Origin: Rikenellaceae bacterium
GTDB lineage: Bacteria; Bacteroidota; Bacteroidia; Bacteroidales; UBA932
Assembly (NCBI GenBank): GCA_900769145.1
Contig: CAAGFN010000021.1
Span: forward strand, 1 to 60,389
Length of the DNA: 60,389 bases
Direction: 5' to 3'
Program-made: the position numbers and the translations under genes
The notes under the pieces: generated by a model
The model's input: only the letters and a program-made list of their open reading frames with translations
The model's database searches: none
What the model was told of the DNA's origin: nothing
Shown here: positions 17,622 through 24,877 of the stretch, piece by piece
Layout: the number at the start of each line of letters is the position of its first letter
How positions within the stretch are numbered: position 1 is the first letter of the stretch

Positions 17622-18695
17622 ATGAGAGCATCAGCAAGAAAAATCATCATTGCGGCAGTTGCCGTTATTTTAGCCATTGCGGCGGGCGCCGGCTTCATTG
17701 TCGGCAGGAAATATGTGGACAGGAAACTGCCCAATTTCAATGAGGGGATGGAGATTTACGTCTATCCGAAGATGAATGCCCTCGATGTCATTGAAGAACT
17801 TGCGGACAGCGGCATTGTCATAAGGCCGAAGAGCCTGGAACGTGCGTTCAGGGAGGAGGGACTGCTCCCGCTGTCTCCCGAGGCATCTCGGATAAAGCCT
17901 GGACATTATGTCATATCTACCACGAATACAAGCACATACGTAGCGAGAATGCTGAAGGGAGGATGGCAGACACCTGTAAAACTGGTGCTTTCCGGGGCGA
18001 TTCGCAAGCGAGGAGATCTGGCAAGGAAGATAAGCAGGCAGATGATGCTCGACTCAGCTGATGTGATTGCCGCCCTTAAGGATTCCTCACTTCTGGCTGG
18101 CTACGGTTTCACGCCTGAGAACGTTTTCGGCCTCATTGTCCCGGACACATACGAGGTTTATTGGACCGATTCGATGCAGACCATCCTGGACAAGAACAAG
18201 GCGGCCCTGGATGCTTTCTGGACCGAGGAGAACAAGGCCAAGGCCAAGGTCCAGGGACTGACTCCGTCGGAAGTGGCGATTCTGGCATCCATTGTCAGGG
18301 GAGAGTCCAATTATGTTCCTGAGTATCCGAAGATTGCAGGCGTATATCTGAACCGGCTCCACAAGGGGATGAAACTTCAGGCTGACCCTACCGTTGCATT
18401 CTGCTACGACTATACATTGAACCGGATTTACAAGAAGCATTTGACCGTAGATTCTCCGTACAATACATATCTGCATGCTGGCCTTCCTCCGGCCCCTATT
18501 TATGCTCCGGGAAGGGATGCGATGAATGCCGTGCTGAATCCTCAGGGTGAGAATTATCTCTTCTTCTGCGCAAGCCCTGAGTTCAACGGTTCTCATAATT
18601 TCGCCGCCACCTACCAGGAGCATCTCCGCAATGCAAGGGCTTATATCCAGGCATTGAACAAGAGGAACAGGGAACGCGAGGCGGCAGGAAAATAA
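17622..18695 (+). CDS. mltG: Endolytic murein transglycosylase
   Basis: 357-residue single-pass inner-membrane lytic transglycosylase (YceG family) that cuts nascent glycan strands. One N-terminal transmembrane helix (about 7-27), a LysM-like region, then the catalytic domain. The motif LASIVRGESNY holds the conserved Glu at about residue 228; many homologues have a second Glu three positions earlier that is Gly/Arg here, but the invariant one is kept. Downstream LQADPTVAFCY and NTYLHAGLPPAPI are the family hallmarks. Pairing with a glucosaminidase gene suggests a cell-wall remodelling operon. Confidence 0.93.
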   Translation: MRASARKIIIAAVAVILAIAAGAGFIVGRKYVDRKLPNFNEGMEIYVYPKMNALDVIEELADSGIVIRPKSLERAFREEGLLPLSPEASRIKPGHYVISTTNTSTYVARMLKGGWQTPVKLVLSGAIRKRGDLARKISRQMMLDSADVIAALKDSSLLAGYGFTPENVFGLIVPDTYEVYWTDSMQTILDKNKAALDAFWTEENKAKAKVQGLTPSEVAILASIVRGESNYVPEYPKIAGVYLNRLHKGMKLQADPTVAFCYDYTLNRIYKKHLTVDSPYNTYLHAGLPPAPIYAPGRDAMNAVLNPQGENYLFFCASPEFNGSHNFAATYQEHLRNARAYIQALNKRNREREAAGK

Positions 18696-18717
18696 CTTGA
18701 CTAATAACTAATTGAAA

Positions 18718-19803
18718 ATGAAACAGATAACCTTGACATTACTGCTGGTGATTTCCTGCTCTTTGTTTGCGGGAGCCCAGACGGCCGGGTACAAGTTCAT
18801 TGAAGCTTCCGACCTGAACATCATCGGAAAGATTCATCCGGACACGCCGAATCCCTACCACCGGGTTGATACGGTGAAATTCAAGGGATTCACAGCCTCT
18901 GAAAACACCCAGGTGCGCTGCTCAGCCGGTCTTGCAGTTGTATTCAGGACCAATTCCACAGCCATTACAGTAAAGACCAAATACGGCCCTGCATATAATG
19001 CTGTAAACACCATGCCGATTTCGTACAGGGGCTACGACCTCTATATCAAGAAAGACGGGGAATGGCTCTGGGCCGCTGCAGGTGCGACAAAGCCTGAGAA
19101 GTCCGATGACAACCTCGTCCTGATCAGGAATATGGACAATACTGAGAAAGAATGCCTCCTGTATCTTCCGATTTACAATGAACTCCTGTCCGTCCAGATA
19201 GGCGTGGACAAGGATGCGGCGATTTCCGCCATTGACTCTCCGTTCAGGCACAGGGTAGGAATCTTCGGCTCAAGTTTCACCCACGGAATCAGCACCAGCA
19301 GGGCAGGTATGAGTTATCCGGCCCAGTTCACGAGGCATACCGGCATCCAGCTTCTCAGTCTCGGCTGCAGCGGCAACTCCAAACTACAGCCATATTTCGC
19401 GGACGTGCTCTGCGCCGCAGATGTGGATGCATTGATATTTGATTCATTCTCAAACCCTTCCGCCGAGCTGATTGAGGAGAGGCTTTTCCCGTTCATTGAG
19501 AGGATTCAGGAGGCGCATCCTGATATACCGCTGATTTTCCAGCGTACAATCTACAGGGAGAAAAGGAATTTCGACCTGGCCACGGAAAAGTTCGAGGCCG
19601 ACAAGCAGGCTATGTCCGATTCGCTGATGGCCATTGCCGTCAAGAAATATGACAATGTCTATTATATCCGCGCCAATGCCACGGACGAGCTTCACGAGTC
19701 GTCAGTGGACGGAATACATCCGGGAGACCACGGATATACTCTCTGGGCCCGGTCCATCGAGAAGCCGGTGATCAAGATTCTCAGGAAATACGGAATAAAA
19801 TAG
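18718..19803 (+). CDS. SGNH/GDSL hydrolase with N-terminal GxDLY domain
   Basis: 361 residues with a signal peptide cut near AGAQ (about residue 22). The N-terminal beta-sandwich carries the literal GYDLY that names the GxDLY domain (PF14607); the C-terminal SGNH_hydro_3 fold (PF14606) has GIFGSSFTHG (nucleophile Ser in GSS), GCSGNSKLQ (block III), and the Asp-His pair in VDGIHPGDHGY. It is probably a periplasmic or secreted carbohydrate esterase or lipase; substrate unknown. Start is ATG 18718; an in-frame TTG at 18712 is less likely. It sits 22 bases after mltG. Confidence 0.85.
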   Translation: MKQITLTLLLVISCSLFAGAQTAGYKFIEASDLNIIGKIHPDTPNPYHRVDTVKFKGFTASENTQVRCSAGLAVVFRTNSTAITVKTKYGPAYNAVNTMPISYRGYDLYIKKDGEWLWAAAGATKPEKSDDNLVLIRNMDNTEKECLLYLPIYNELLSVQIGVDKDAAISAIDSPFRHRVGIFGSSFTHGISTSRAGMSYPAQFTRHTGIQLLSLGCSGNSKLQPYFADVLCAADVDALIFDSFSNPSAELIEERLFPFIERIQEAHPDIPLIFQRTIYREKRNFDLATEKFEADKQAMSDSLMAIAVKKYDNVYYIRANATDELHESSVDGIHPGDHGYTLWARSIEKPVIKILRKYGIK

Positions 19804-19826
19804 TTGATAGGGAAACCCAATGTCAG

Positions 19827-19850
19827 GGGAGGAGCCTCAAAACTCCTCCC
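19827..19850 (+). terminator. Hairpin between SGNH hydrolase and convergent GT2 gene
   Basis: GGGAGGAG (19827-19834) and CTCCTCCC (19843-19850) with an 8-nt loop, followed by TTATATT. It can end the plus-strand transcript; it overlaps the last codons of the GT2 gene on the other strand. The T tract is weak. Confidence 0.45.
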
Positions 19851-20793
19851 TTATATTGTATCTGTTTCTGTCAGAGGAGTTCCTGGAAATCATCTCGCAG
19901 ATGAATCCGGTCAGGAAAAGCATTGCTCCGAGAAGAACTGCCAGCAGGGCAATGTAGAACAGCGGCTGGTCCGTCACCGGACGGAAACGCAGACCTCCGG
20001 CCTGATGTATGAGTTTGGAGGCTATCAGGCATACAGCAATGACAAATCCTGTCAGGAACATCAGGATGCCCGTAAATCCGAAGAAATGCATAGGCTTCTT
20101 GCCGAAAGTGCTGAGGAACCACAGGGACAGCAAGTCCAGAAAGCCGTTTACGAAACGCTCGATGCCGAATTTGCTCTTGCCATATTTGCGCTTCTGGTGA
20201 TGTACCGGCTTCTCGGTAATGCGGGAGAATCCGGCATTCTTGGCCAGATAAGGTATGTAGCGATGCATCTCGCCATAGACTTCGACATTCTTCACGACCT
20301 CATTGCGATAGGCCTTCAGGCCGCAGTTCATATCGTGGAGTTTGATTCCGGTAATCCACCTGGCCGTAGCATTGTAGAGTTTTGAAGGAAGATTCTTGGT
20401 CAGGGCGTTGTCCTTCCTGTGCTGCTTCCATCCGGATACTATGTCCCAATCTTCCTCGGTAATGAGCCTGTACATTTCAGGTATCTCCTCCGGGGAGTCC
20501 TGCAGGTCGGCATCCATGGTTACTACCACATTGCCTTTGGCCTCCTTGAAACCGTGGTAGAGGGCGGCTGACTTGCCGTAGTTTCTGCGGAAACGGATTC
20601 CGTGGATATTGCTGTCAGCGGCGGCCAGTTCCCTGATTGTGTCCCACGAACCGTCGGTGCTGCCGTCGTCCACCATCAGGATCTCATATTCCCAGCCGTT
20701 TTTGTGCATTACATCCCTTATCCAGGATGTGAGTTCCGGAAGGGATTCCTTCTCATTGAGGAGAGGTATGATGATGGAAATGTCAGGTGTCAT
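19837..20793 (-). CDS. Family 2 glycosyltransferase (polyprenyl-phosphate sugar transferase type)
   Basis: 318 residues. GT2 fold: ISIIIPLLNEKESLPEL at the N-terminus, VDDGSTDGSW, and the metal-binding Asp motif TMDADLQDSPEEIPEM, followed by LHDMNCGLKAYR. Two transmembrane helices lie at the C-terminus (about 230-255 and 275-300). This arrangement matches DPM1/ArnC-like enzymes that load a sugar onto undecaprenyl phosphate at the inner membrane. The sugar cannot be told from the sequence. Encoded 9 bases after the DUF4199 gene, a pairing common in Bacteroidota. Confidence 0.9.
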   Translation of the reverse strand: MTPDISIIIPLLNEKESLPELTSWIRDVMHKNGWEYEILMVDDGSTDGSWDTIRELAAADSNIHGIRFRRNYGKSAALYHGFKEAKGNVVVTMDADLQDSPEEIPEMYRLITEEDWDIVSGWKQHRKDNALTKNLPSKLYNATARWITGIKLHDMNCGLKAYRNEVVKNVEVYGEMHRYIPYLAKNAGFSRITEKPVHHQKRKYGKSKFGIERFVNGFLDLLSLWFLSTFGKKPMHFFGFTGILMFLTGFVIAVCLIASKLIHQAGGLRFRPVTDQPLFYIALLAVLLGAMLFLTGFICEMISRNSSDRNRYNIREEF

Positions 20794-20802
20794 ATTGTAT
20801 TG

Positions 20803-21384
20803 TCAGGCTTGTTCTTGTTCATTGTTTTCCGCAAAAATGTCCCTTGCAGGAATGCTTGCGGAGAAAATCTTGGCGACGATGGCGCCGTAGATGAAGCAAT
20901 ATATGAGGTTTGTGAAGAATGCCAGCTGCGGGTACATTCCCATTGACCTTTCCAATGATACCATATCGCTGTCGCTGAATCCCGGCATCGTTCTTACAGT
21001 GTCCATTGCGGTCTTGAGGGCATCTTCCACCATTCCCGGCGAGATGACGCAGATGTTCAGGAGCTGGATTCCCGAATAGACTACAGCCGATGTCATGGCC
21101 ACAATCAGGCCCAGCCTGAAACTCTGCCTGTTGTCCGCGCCTTTGTGCCCGGCCACGAATTTCAGCATGAAGAAGCGCATAAGCCAGAGGCAGCCGAGGA
21201 ATTTCACCAGCCAGAGGCCTGCGTTCAATGCCACAGCGAGCATCTTCAGGCCTGCTCCGCCATTCTCTGCGAGGGCCGCCGTACCCATGTTCAGGAAAAT
21301 GAATACTCCGGTAGCAAAGCCGAGTATCATACCGTATCCGGCTCCCTCATTCCACATTGTGGTTCTGTCAATATTGGCTGCCAT
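20803..21384 (-). CDS. DUF4199 membrane protein
   Basis: 193 residues with four predicted membrane helices (about 16-36, 48-72, 88-110 and 155-175). The layout (WNEGAGYGMILGFATG, a helix pair, a loop containing PGFSDSDMVSLERSMGMYPQLAFFTNLI, then GAIVAKIF) is that of DUF4199, a Bacteroidetes family of unknown role, often next to a GT2 gene as here. It could assist the glycosyltransferase, but that is only inferred from neighbourhood. Confidence 0.75.
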   Translation of the reverse strand: MAANIDRTTMWNEGAGYGMILGFATGVFIFLNMGTAALAENGGAGLKMLAVALNAGLWLVKFLGCLWLMRFFMLKFVAGHKGADNRQSFRLGLIVAMTSAVVYSGIQLLNICVISPGMVEDALKTAMDTVRTMPGFSDSDMVSLERSMGMYPQLAFFTNLIYCFIYGAIVAKIFSASIPARDIFAENNEQEQA

Positions 21385-21409
21385 TTCAATACATATTGGT
21401 TAATCCGTG

Positions 21410-21417
21410 CAAATGTA
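21410..21417 (-). promoter_or_regulatory. Predicted -7 box for the DUF4199-GT2 pair
   Basis: TACATTTG on the minus strand (21417-21410), 25 bases before the DUF4199 ATG. No TTG is found at the right spacing, so this is a partial match. Confidence 0.4.
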
Positions 21418-21430
21418 CGCAAAAAATTTG

Positions 21431-21438
21431 TATCTTTG
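21431..21438 (+). promoter_or_regulatory. Predicted -7 box for thrS
   Basis: TATCTTTG, full -7 consensus; no clear -33 element. Transcription would begin near 21443, giving a thrS leader of about 90 nt that starts with the structured element at 21443. Confidence 0.5.
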
Positions 21439-21442
21439 CGGT

Positions 21443-21528
21443 CTTGAACTGATAATATGGCTGGCCAAGTTCAAGTACTTGGTTTGTAAATACTGGCCAG
21501 TCCAATTCAATTATTGGGTTTTTAATTT
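21443..21528 (+). promoter_or_regulatory. Structured thrS leader with tandem similar hairpins
   Basis: A unit starting CTGGCCA occurs twice, at 21461 and 21493. Each copy contains a hairpin: CCAAG-TTCAAGTA-CTTGG (21465-21482) and CCAA-TTCAATTA-TTGG (21502-21517). The loops share the pattern TTCAANTA, and the first stem has one extra G-C pair. A rival pairing exists: CTTGAACT (21443-21450) is the exact complement of AGTTCAAG (21468-21475) and would break hairpin 1. The second hairpin is followed by GTTTTT. This resembles an operator or attenuator controlling threonyl-tRNA synthetase; no known RNA family was matched. Confidence 0.5.
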
Positions 21529-21534
21529 ATTTCA

Positions 21535-23502
21535 ATGATGATTGACATCAAATTTCCTGACGGAAGTGTCAGGTCCTTCGAAGAAGGTGTAACTGGTTAT
21601 CAGATTGCGGAAAGCATCAGCCCGAGGCTGGCAGCCGATGTTCTGGCTGTTTCAGTAAAAGCCGACGACGATGCTACAGTGGGCAAGGGCAATGTCATCG
21701 GTCTCGACACCCCTATTGTCAAGAACAGCGCCATCCGGCTTCTCAAATGGGATGACCCTGAGGGGAAGCACGTTTTCTGGCATTCTTCAGCCCACCTTAT
21801 GGCACAGGCCCTGGAGGCACTTTATCCGGGCGTGAAGTTCGGTATAGGTCCGGCTCTCGAAAACGGATTCTACTATGACGTTGACCTCGGAGACAAGGTT
21901 CTCTCTGACAGCGACCTCCCGGCCATCGAGAAGAAAATGCTCGAGTTCGCGCATTCGAAGGAGGCTTTCAAGTGCACCAATGTCGCAAAGGACGAGGCTC
22001 TCAAATATTTCAATGAGAAAGGTGACGAATACAAGGTCGAACTCATTGACGAACTGGAGGACGGCAAGATTACATTCTACCAGAACGGTAGCTTCACCGA
22101 CCTCTGCCGCGGACCTCACCTCCGCGATACCTCAATGATAAAGGCTGTCAAGCTTACAGCCATTGCCGGGGCATATTGGAGAGGCGACGAGAAGCGTCAG
22201 CAGCTTACCCGAATCTATGGAATCACCTTCCCCAAGAAGTCACTTCTCGATGAGTATCTCGTGATGCTCGAGGAGGCCAAGAAGCGTGACCACAGAAAAC
22301 TCGGAAAAGAGATGGAACTCTTTACATTCTCCCCGAGGGTCGGCATGGGACTTCCTCTCTGGCTGCCTCGCGGTACCGTCATGCGTCTCCAGCTCGAGAA
22401 CTTCCTCCGCAAGAAACTTGACGAATACGGATATCTCCCTGTAGTCACCCCTCATATCGGAAGCAAGCAGCTTTACGTGACTTCCGGACATTATGCAAAA
22501 TACGGCAAGGACTCGTTCCAGCCTATTCATACCCCGCAGGAAGGCGAGGAATATATGCTCAAGCCTATGAACTGCCCTCACCACTGCGAGATTTACCGTT
22601 CGGCTCCAAGGTCTTACAGGGATTTGCCTCTCAGGTTCTCCGAGTTCGGTACGGTTTACCGTTACGAGCAGAGCGGTGAGCTTCACGGACTTACCAGGGT
22701 CCGCTGCTTCACCCAGGACGATGCGCATCTCTTCGTCCGTCCTGACCAGCTCAAGGAGGAGTTCGAGAAGGTAATCGACCTCATTCTCTATGTTTTCGGC
22801 TCATTCAAGTTCCAGAACTTCACCGCCCAGGTTTCCCTGCGTGACCCTGAGCACAAGGAGAAGTATATCGGCTCTGACGAGAATTGGGACAGGGCTGAGC
22901 AGGGCATTATCGAGGCTGCTGCCGAGAAAGGTCTCCAGACTGTAGTGGAATACGGTGAGGCCGCATTCTATGGTCCTAAACTCGACTTCATGGTAAAGGA
23001 TGCCCTCGGAAGGAAATGGCAGCTCGGTACTGTGCAGGTGGATTACAACCTTCCTGAGAGATTCCAGCTCGAATATACCGACAAGGACGGCTCCAAGAAA
23101 CGTCCGGTGATGATTCACCGCGCACCTTTCGGCTCCATCGAGAGATTCACCGCCGTGCTTCTTGAACATACTGCCGGACATCTTCCTCTCTGGCTTGCTC
23201 CGGATCAGGTCAAAGTCCTGCCAGTCAGCGAAAAATATGCGGATTATGCAAAAAAAGTTTGTGATTTGATGAAAAAATCCGATATTCGCAGTTCCGTTGA
23301 CGACCGCAACGAGACATTGGGCAAGAGGATTCGTGAGATTTCGCTGCTCAGAGTACCTCTTCTTGTGATTGTAGGTGAGAAGGAAATGACTGAGGGTACA
23401 GTTTCGGTACGTTACGAGGGAGTCGACCAGGGCTCCATGAAAGTTGAAGATTTCATTGCAAGGTTCACAGCGTCAGTCGCTACGAACTCTGCAAGTTTTT
23501 GA
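21535..23502 (+). CDS. thrS: Threonyl-tRNA synthetase
   Basis: 655-residue class II synthetase. TGS domain at about 1-65, editing domain at about 70-240 with the zinc-site motif HSSAHLMAQA and TDLCRGPHL, then the catalytic core: motif 2 around RFSEFGTVYRYEQSGELHGL, the zinc Cys in KPMNCPHHCEIY, and motif 3 in VMIHRAPFGSIERFTAVLLE, followed by the anticodon-binding domain from about 545. It attaches Thr to tRNA-Thr and edits Ser. It heads the thrS-infC-rpmI-rplT translation cluster and probably has autoregulation through its leader. Confidence 0.98.
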   Translation: MMIDIKFPDGSVRSFEEGVTGYQIAESISPRLAADVLAVSVKADDDATVGKGNVIGLDTPIVKNSAIRLLKWDDPEGKHVFWHSSAHLMAQALEALYPGVKFGIGPALENGFYYDVDLGDKVLSDSDLPAIEKKMLEFAHSKEAFKCTNVAKDEALKYFNEKGDEYKVELIDELEDGKITFYQNGSFTDLCRGPHLRDTSMIKAVKLTAIAGAYWRGDEKRQQLTRIYGITFPKKSLLDEYLVMLEEAKKRDHRKLGKEMELFTFSPRVGMGLPLWLPRGTVMRLQLENFLRKKLDEYGYLPVVTPHIGSKQLYVTSGHYAKYGKDSFQPIHTPQEGEEYMLKPMNCPHHCEIYRSAPRSYRDLPLRFSEFGTVYRYEQSGELHGLTRVRCFTQDDAHLFVRPDQLKEEFEKVIDLILYVFGSFKFQNFTAQVSLRDPEHKEKYIGSDENWDRAEQGIIEAAAEKGLQTVVEYGEAAFYGPKLDFMVKDALGRKWQLGTVQVDYNLPERFQLEYTDKDGSKKRPVMIHRAPFGSIERFTAVLLEHTAGHLPLWLAPDQVKVLPVSEKYADYAKKVCDLMKKSDIRSSVDDRNETLGKRIREISLLRVPLLVIVGEKEMTEGTVSVRYEGVDQGSMKVEDFIARFTASVATNSASF

Positions 23503-23520
23503 GCATATTAACTTAATTTA

Positions 23521-23535
23521 GGAGGATTTTTTATC
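23521..23535 (+). promoter_or_regulatory. Strong ribosome binding site and AUC start of infC
   Basis: GGAGG (23521-23525) lies 7 bases before ATC 23533. It decides the infC start: the frame is closed upstream by TAA 23509-23511 and holds no ATG or GTG start at a fitting place, while the IF-3 domain begins only near 23690. Non-AUG starts at infC are a known autoregulatory device because IF-3 rejects them. Confidence 0.65.
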
Positions 23536-24180
23536 GCAACGCCTTACAAACCACATTTCAGTGGCCCTAAGCCATCTGGAAACAGGCCGGCCGGAGCGCC
23601 AAGACCGGCAGGCCCCAGGCCTGCGGGCGCACGTGACAGCAGACTGCCGTCAGGTCGCCGCAAGGACGAGAATGAGTTGAACATCAATGAAGAGATCAGG
23701 GCACCAAAGGTGCGTCTCGTCGGTGACAACATTCCGGAGCCTGGCATTTATCCTGTCTCCGTAGCCATGAAGATGGCAGATGAGATGGAACTTGACTTGG
23801 TGGAAATTACAGCCAAGGCTGACCCTCCTGTGTGCAAGATACTTGATTACCAGAAGTATCTCTACCAGCAGAAGAAGAAGGCCAAGGAGATGAAGCAGAA
23901 TGCCACCAAGATTGTGATAAAGGAAATCCGCTTCGGTCCGAACACTGATGAGCACGACTTCCAGTTCAAGCTCAAGCATGCCCAGGAGTTCCTTGGTGAG
24001 GGTTCCAAGGTCAAGGCTTCGGTTTTCTTCAGGGGACGTTCGATTCAGTTCGCCGACCAGGGAGAAAAACTTCTCCTTCGTTTTGCAGTCGAACTCGAGG
24101 AGTACGGAAGAGCGGAGAACATGCCTCAGCTTGAGGGCAAGAGGATGATAATGATGATCGCTCCGATTAAGAAAAAGTAG
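23533..24180 (+). CDS. infC: Translation initiation factor IF-3 (probable ATC start)
   Basis: About 215 residues from ATC 23533. The first ~48 residues are a Pro/Gly/Arg/Ala-rich extension (SGPKPSGNRPAGAPRPAG). The conserved IF-3 N-domain starts at NINEEIRAPKVRLVGDN and continues with VEITAKADPPVCKILDYQKY; the C-domain holds KEIRFGPNTDEHDFQFKLKH and ends MIAPIKKK. IF-3 checks start codon and initiator tRNA on the 30S subunit. An in-frame TTG at 23677 would give a normal-looking but truncated start; the RBS supports ATC. The non-AUG start implies negative feedback by IF-3. Confidence 0.88.
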   Translation: MATPYKPHFSGPKPSGNRPAGAPRPAGPRPAGARDSRLPSGRRKDENELNINEEIRAPKVRLVGDNIPEPGIYPVSVAMKMADEMELDLVEITAKADPPVCKILDYQKYLYQQKKKAKEMKQNATKIVIKEIRFGPNTDEHDFQFKLKHAQEFLGEGSKVKASVFFRGRSIQFADQGEKLLLRFAVELEEYGRAENMPQLEGKRMIMMIAPIKKK

Positions 24181-24191
24181 CAACATCTTCT

Positions 24192-24210
24192 CTCCCGGCC
24201 AGTCCGGGAG
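24192..24210 (+). other. Hairpin between infC and rpmI
   Basis: CTCCCGG (24192-24198) and CCGGGAG (24204-24210) with a 5-nt loop, followed by an A/T-rich stretch without a T-run. It may be a processing or attenuation site rather than a terminator. Confidence 0.4.
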
Positions 24211-24242
24211 GGGATTATTATTAATTATTAATTTATTAAACA

Positions 24243-24437
24243 ATGGCAAAGCTTAAGACCAACTCCGGTGCCAAAAAGCGTTTCGCGCTTACCGGAACGG
24301 GAAAAATCAAGAGGAAGCATGCTTACCACAGCCACATCCTCACCAAGAAGACCAAGAAGCAGAAGAGAAATCTTGACCATTTCGCACTCGTACACAGTGT
24401 TGACGTCAAGAGAGTAAAGGAACTTCTTGTAATGTAA
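24243..24437 (+). CDS. rpmI: 50S ribosomal protein L35
   Basis: 64 residues, very basic. MAKLKTNSGAKKRFALTGTG is the typical L35 N-terminus and HAYHSHILTKKTKKQKRNL the conserved centre. Lies between infC and rplT, the standard order. Confidence 0.97.
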   Translation: MAKLKTNSGAKKRFALTGTGKIKRKHAYHSHILTKKTKKQKRNLDHFALVHSVDVKRVKELLVM

Positions 24438-24483
24438 TTTTCTTTCTCAAACAAAAAGTGTAATCGGAATGCAGTCGACAAGA

Positions 24484-24498
24484 ACCGGACTTACCGGT
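24484..24498 (+). other. Hairpin in the rpmI-rplT gap
   Basis: ACCGG-ACTTA-CCGGT in an 87-base gap that is long for the inside of a ribosomal operon. L20 represses its own mRNA in other bacteria by binding a leader; this hairpin is a candidate contact but it does not match a known L20 leader by eye. Confidence 0.3.
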
Positions 24499-24524
24499 CA
24501 CTGTATCCAGAAATCATGTAAATT

Positions 24525-24869
24525 ATGCCAAGATCAGTAAACTCAGTAGCCTCAAGGGCACGCCGCAAGAAGCTTCTTAAAAGAACCCGCGGCTATTTCC
24601 TCTCCAGAAAGAATGTCTGGACGGTAGCGAAGAACACCTACGAGAAAGGTCTCACCTACGCTTATCGTGACCGCAAGAACAAGAAACGCGAGTTCCGCGC
24701 TCTCTGGATTCAGAGAATCAATGCTGCCGCACGTCAGTACGGTATGTCATACTCCCAGTTCATGGGCAAGCTCGCAAAGCAGAATGTAGGTCTTAACAGG
24801 AAGGTTCTCGCTGACCTCGCGATGAACAATCCAAAGGCTTTCGAAGCTATCGTCAACCAGGTAAAATAA
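24525..24869 (+). CDS. rplT: 50S ribosomal protein L20
   Basis: 114 residues. MPRSVNSVASRARRKKLLKR and GYFLSRKNVWTVAKNTYEK are the conserved N-terminal helix and RNA-binding arm; RALWIQRINAAARQYGMSYS is the globular core. Required for 50S assembly. Follows rpmI and precedes lepB by 8 bases. Confidence 0.97.
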   Translation: MPRSVNSVASRARRKKLLKRTRGYFLSRKNVWTVAKNTYEKGLTYAYRDRKNKKREFRALWIQRINAAARQYGMSYSQFMGKLAKQNVGLNRKVLADLAMNNPKAFEAIVNQVK

Positions 24870-24877
24870 ACTGACTG

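Noticed and set aside
17622..18695. MltG as catalytically impaired because the first Glu of the ASIVEKE-type motif is missing
   Set aside because: The invariant second Glu (ASIVRGES, about residue 228) is kept, and the first position varies in other homologues.
19804..20385. 193-codon plus-strand frame opposite the GT2 gene
   Set aside because: Shadow of a conserved glycosyltransferase; no protein-like domain pattern and a terminator hairpin at its start.
21465..21517. thrS leader hairpins as tRNA T-arm mimics because TTCAAGT and TTCAATT fit TTCRANY
   Set aside because: The loop between closing stem pairs is eight bases, one longer than a T-loop, and the D and anticodon arms are not recognisable; kept only as a general regulatory element.
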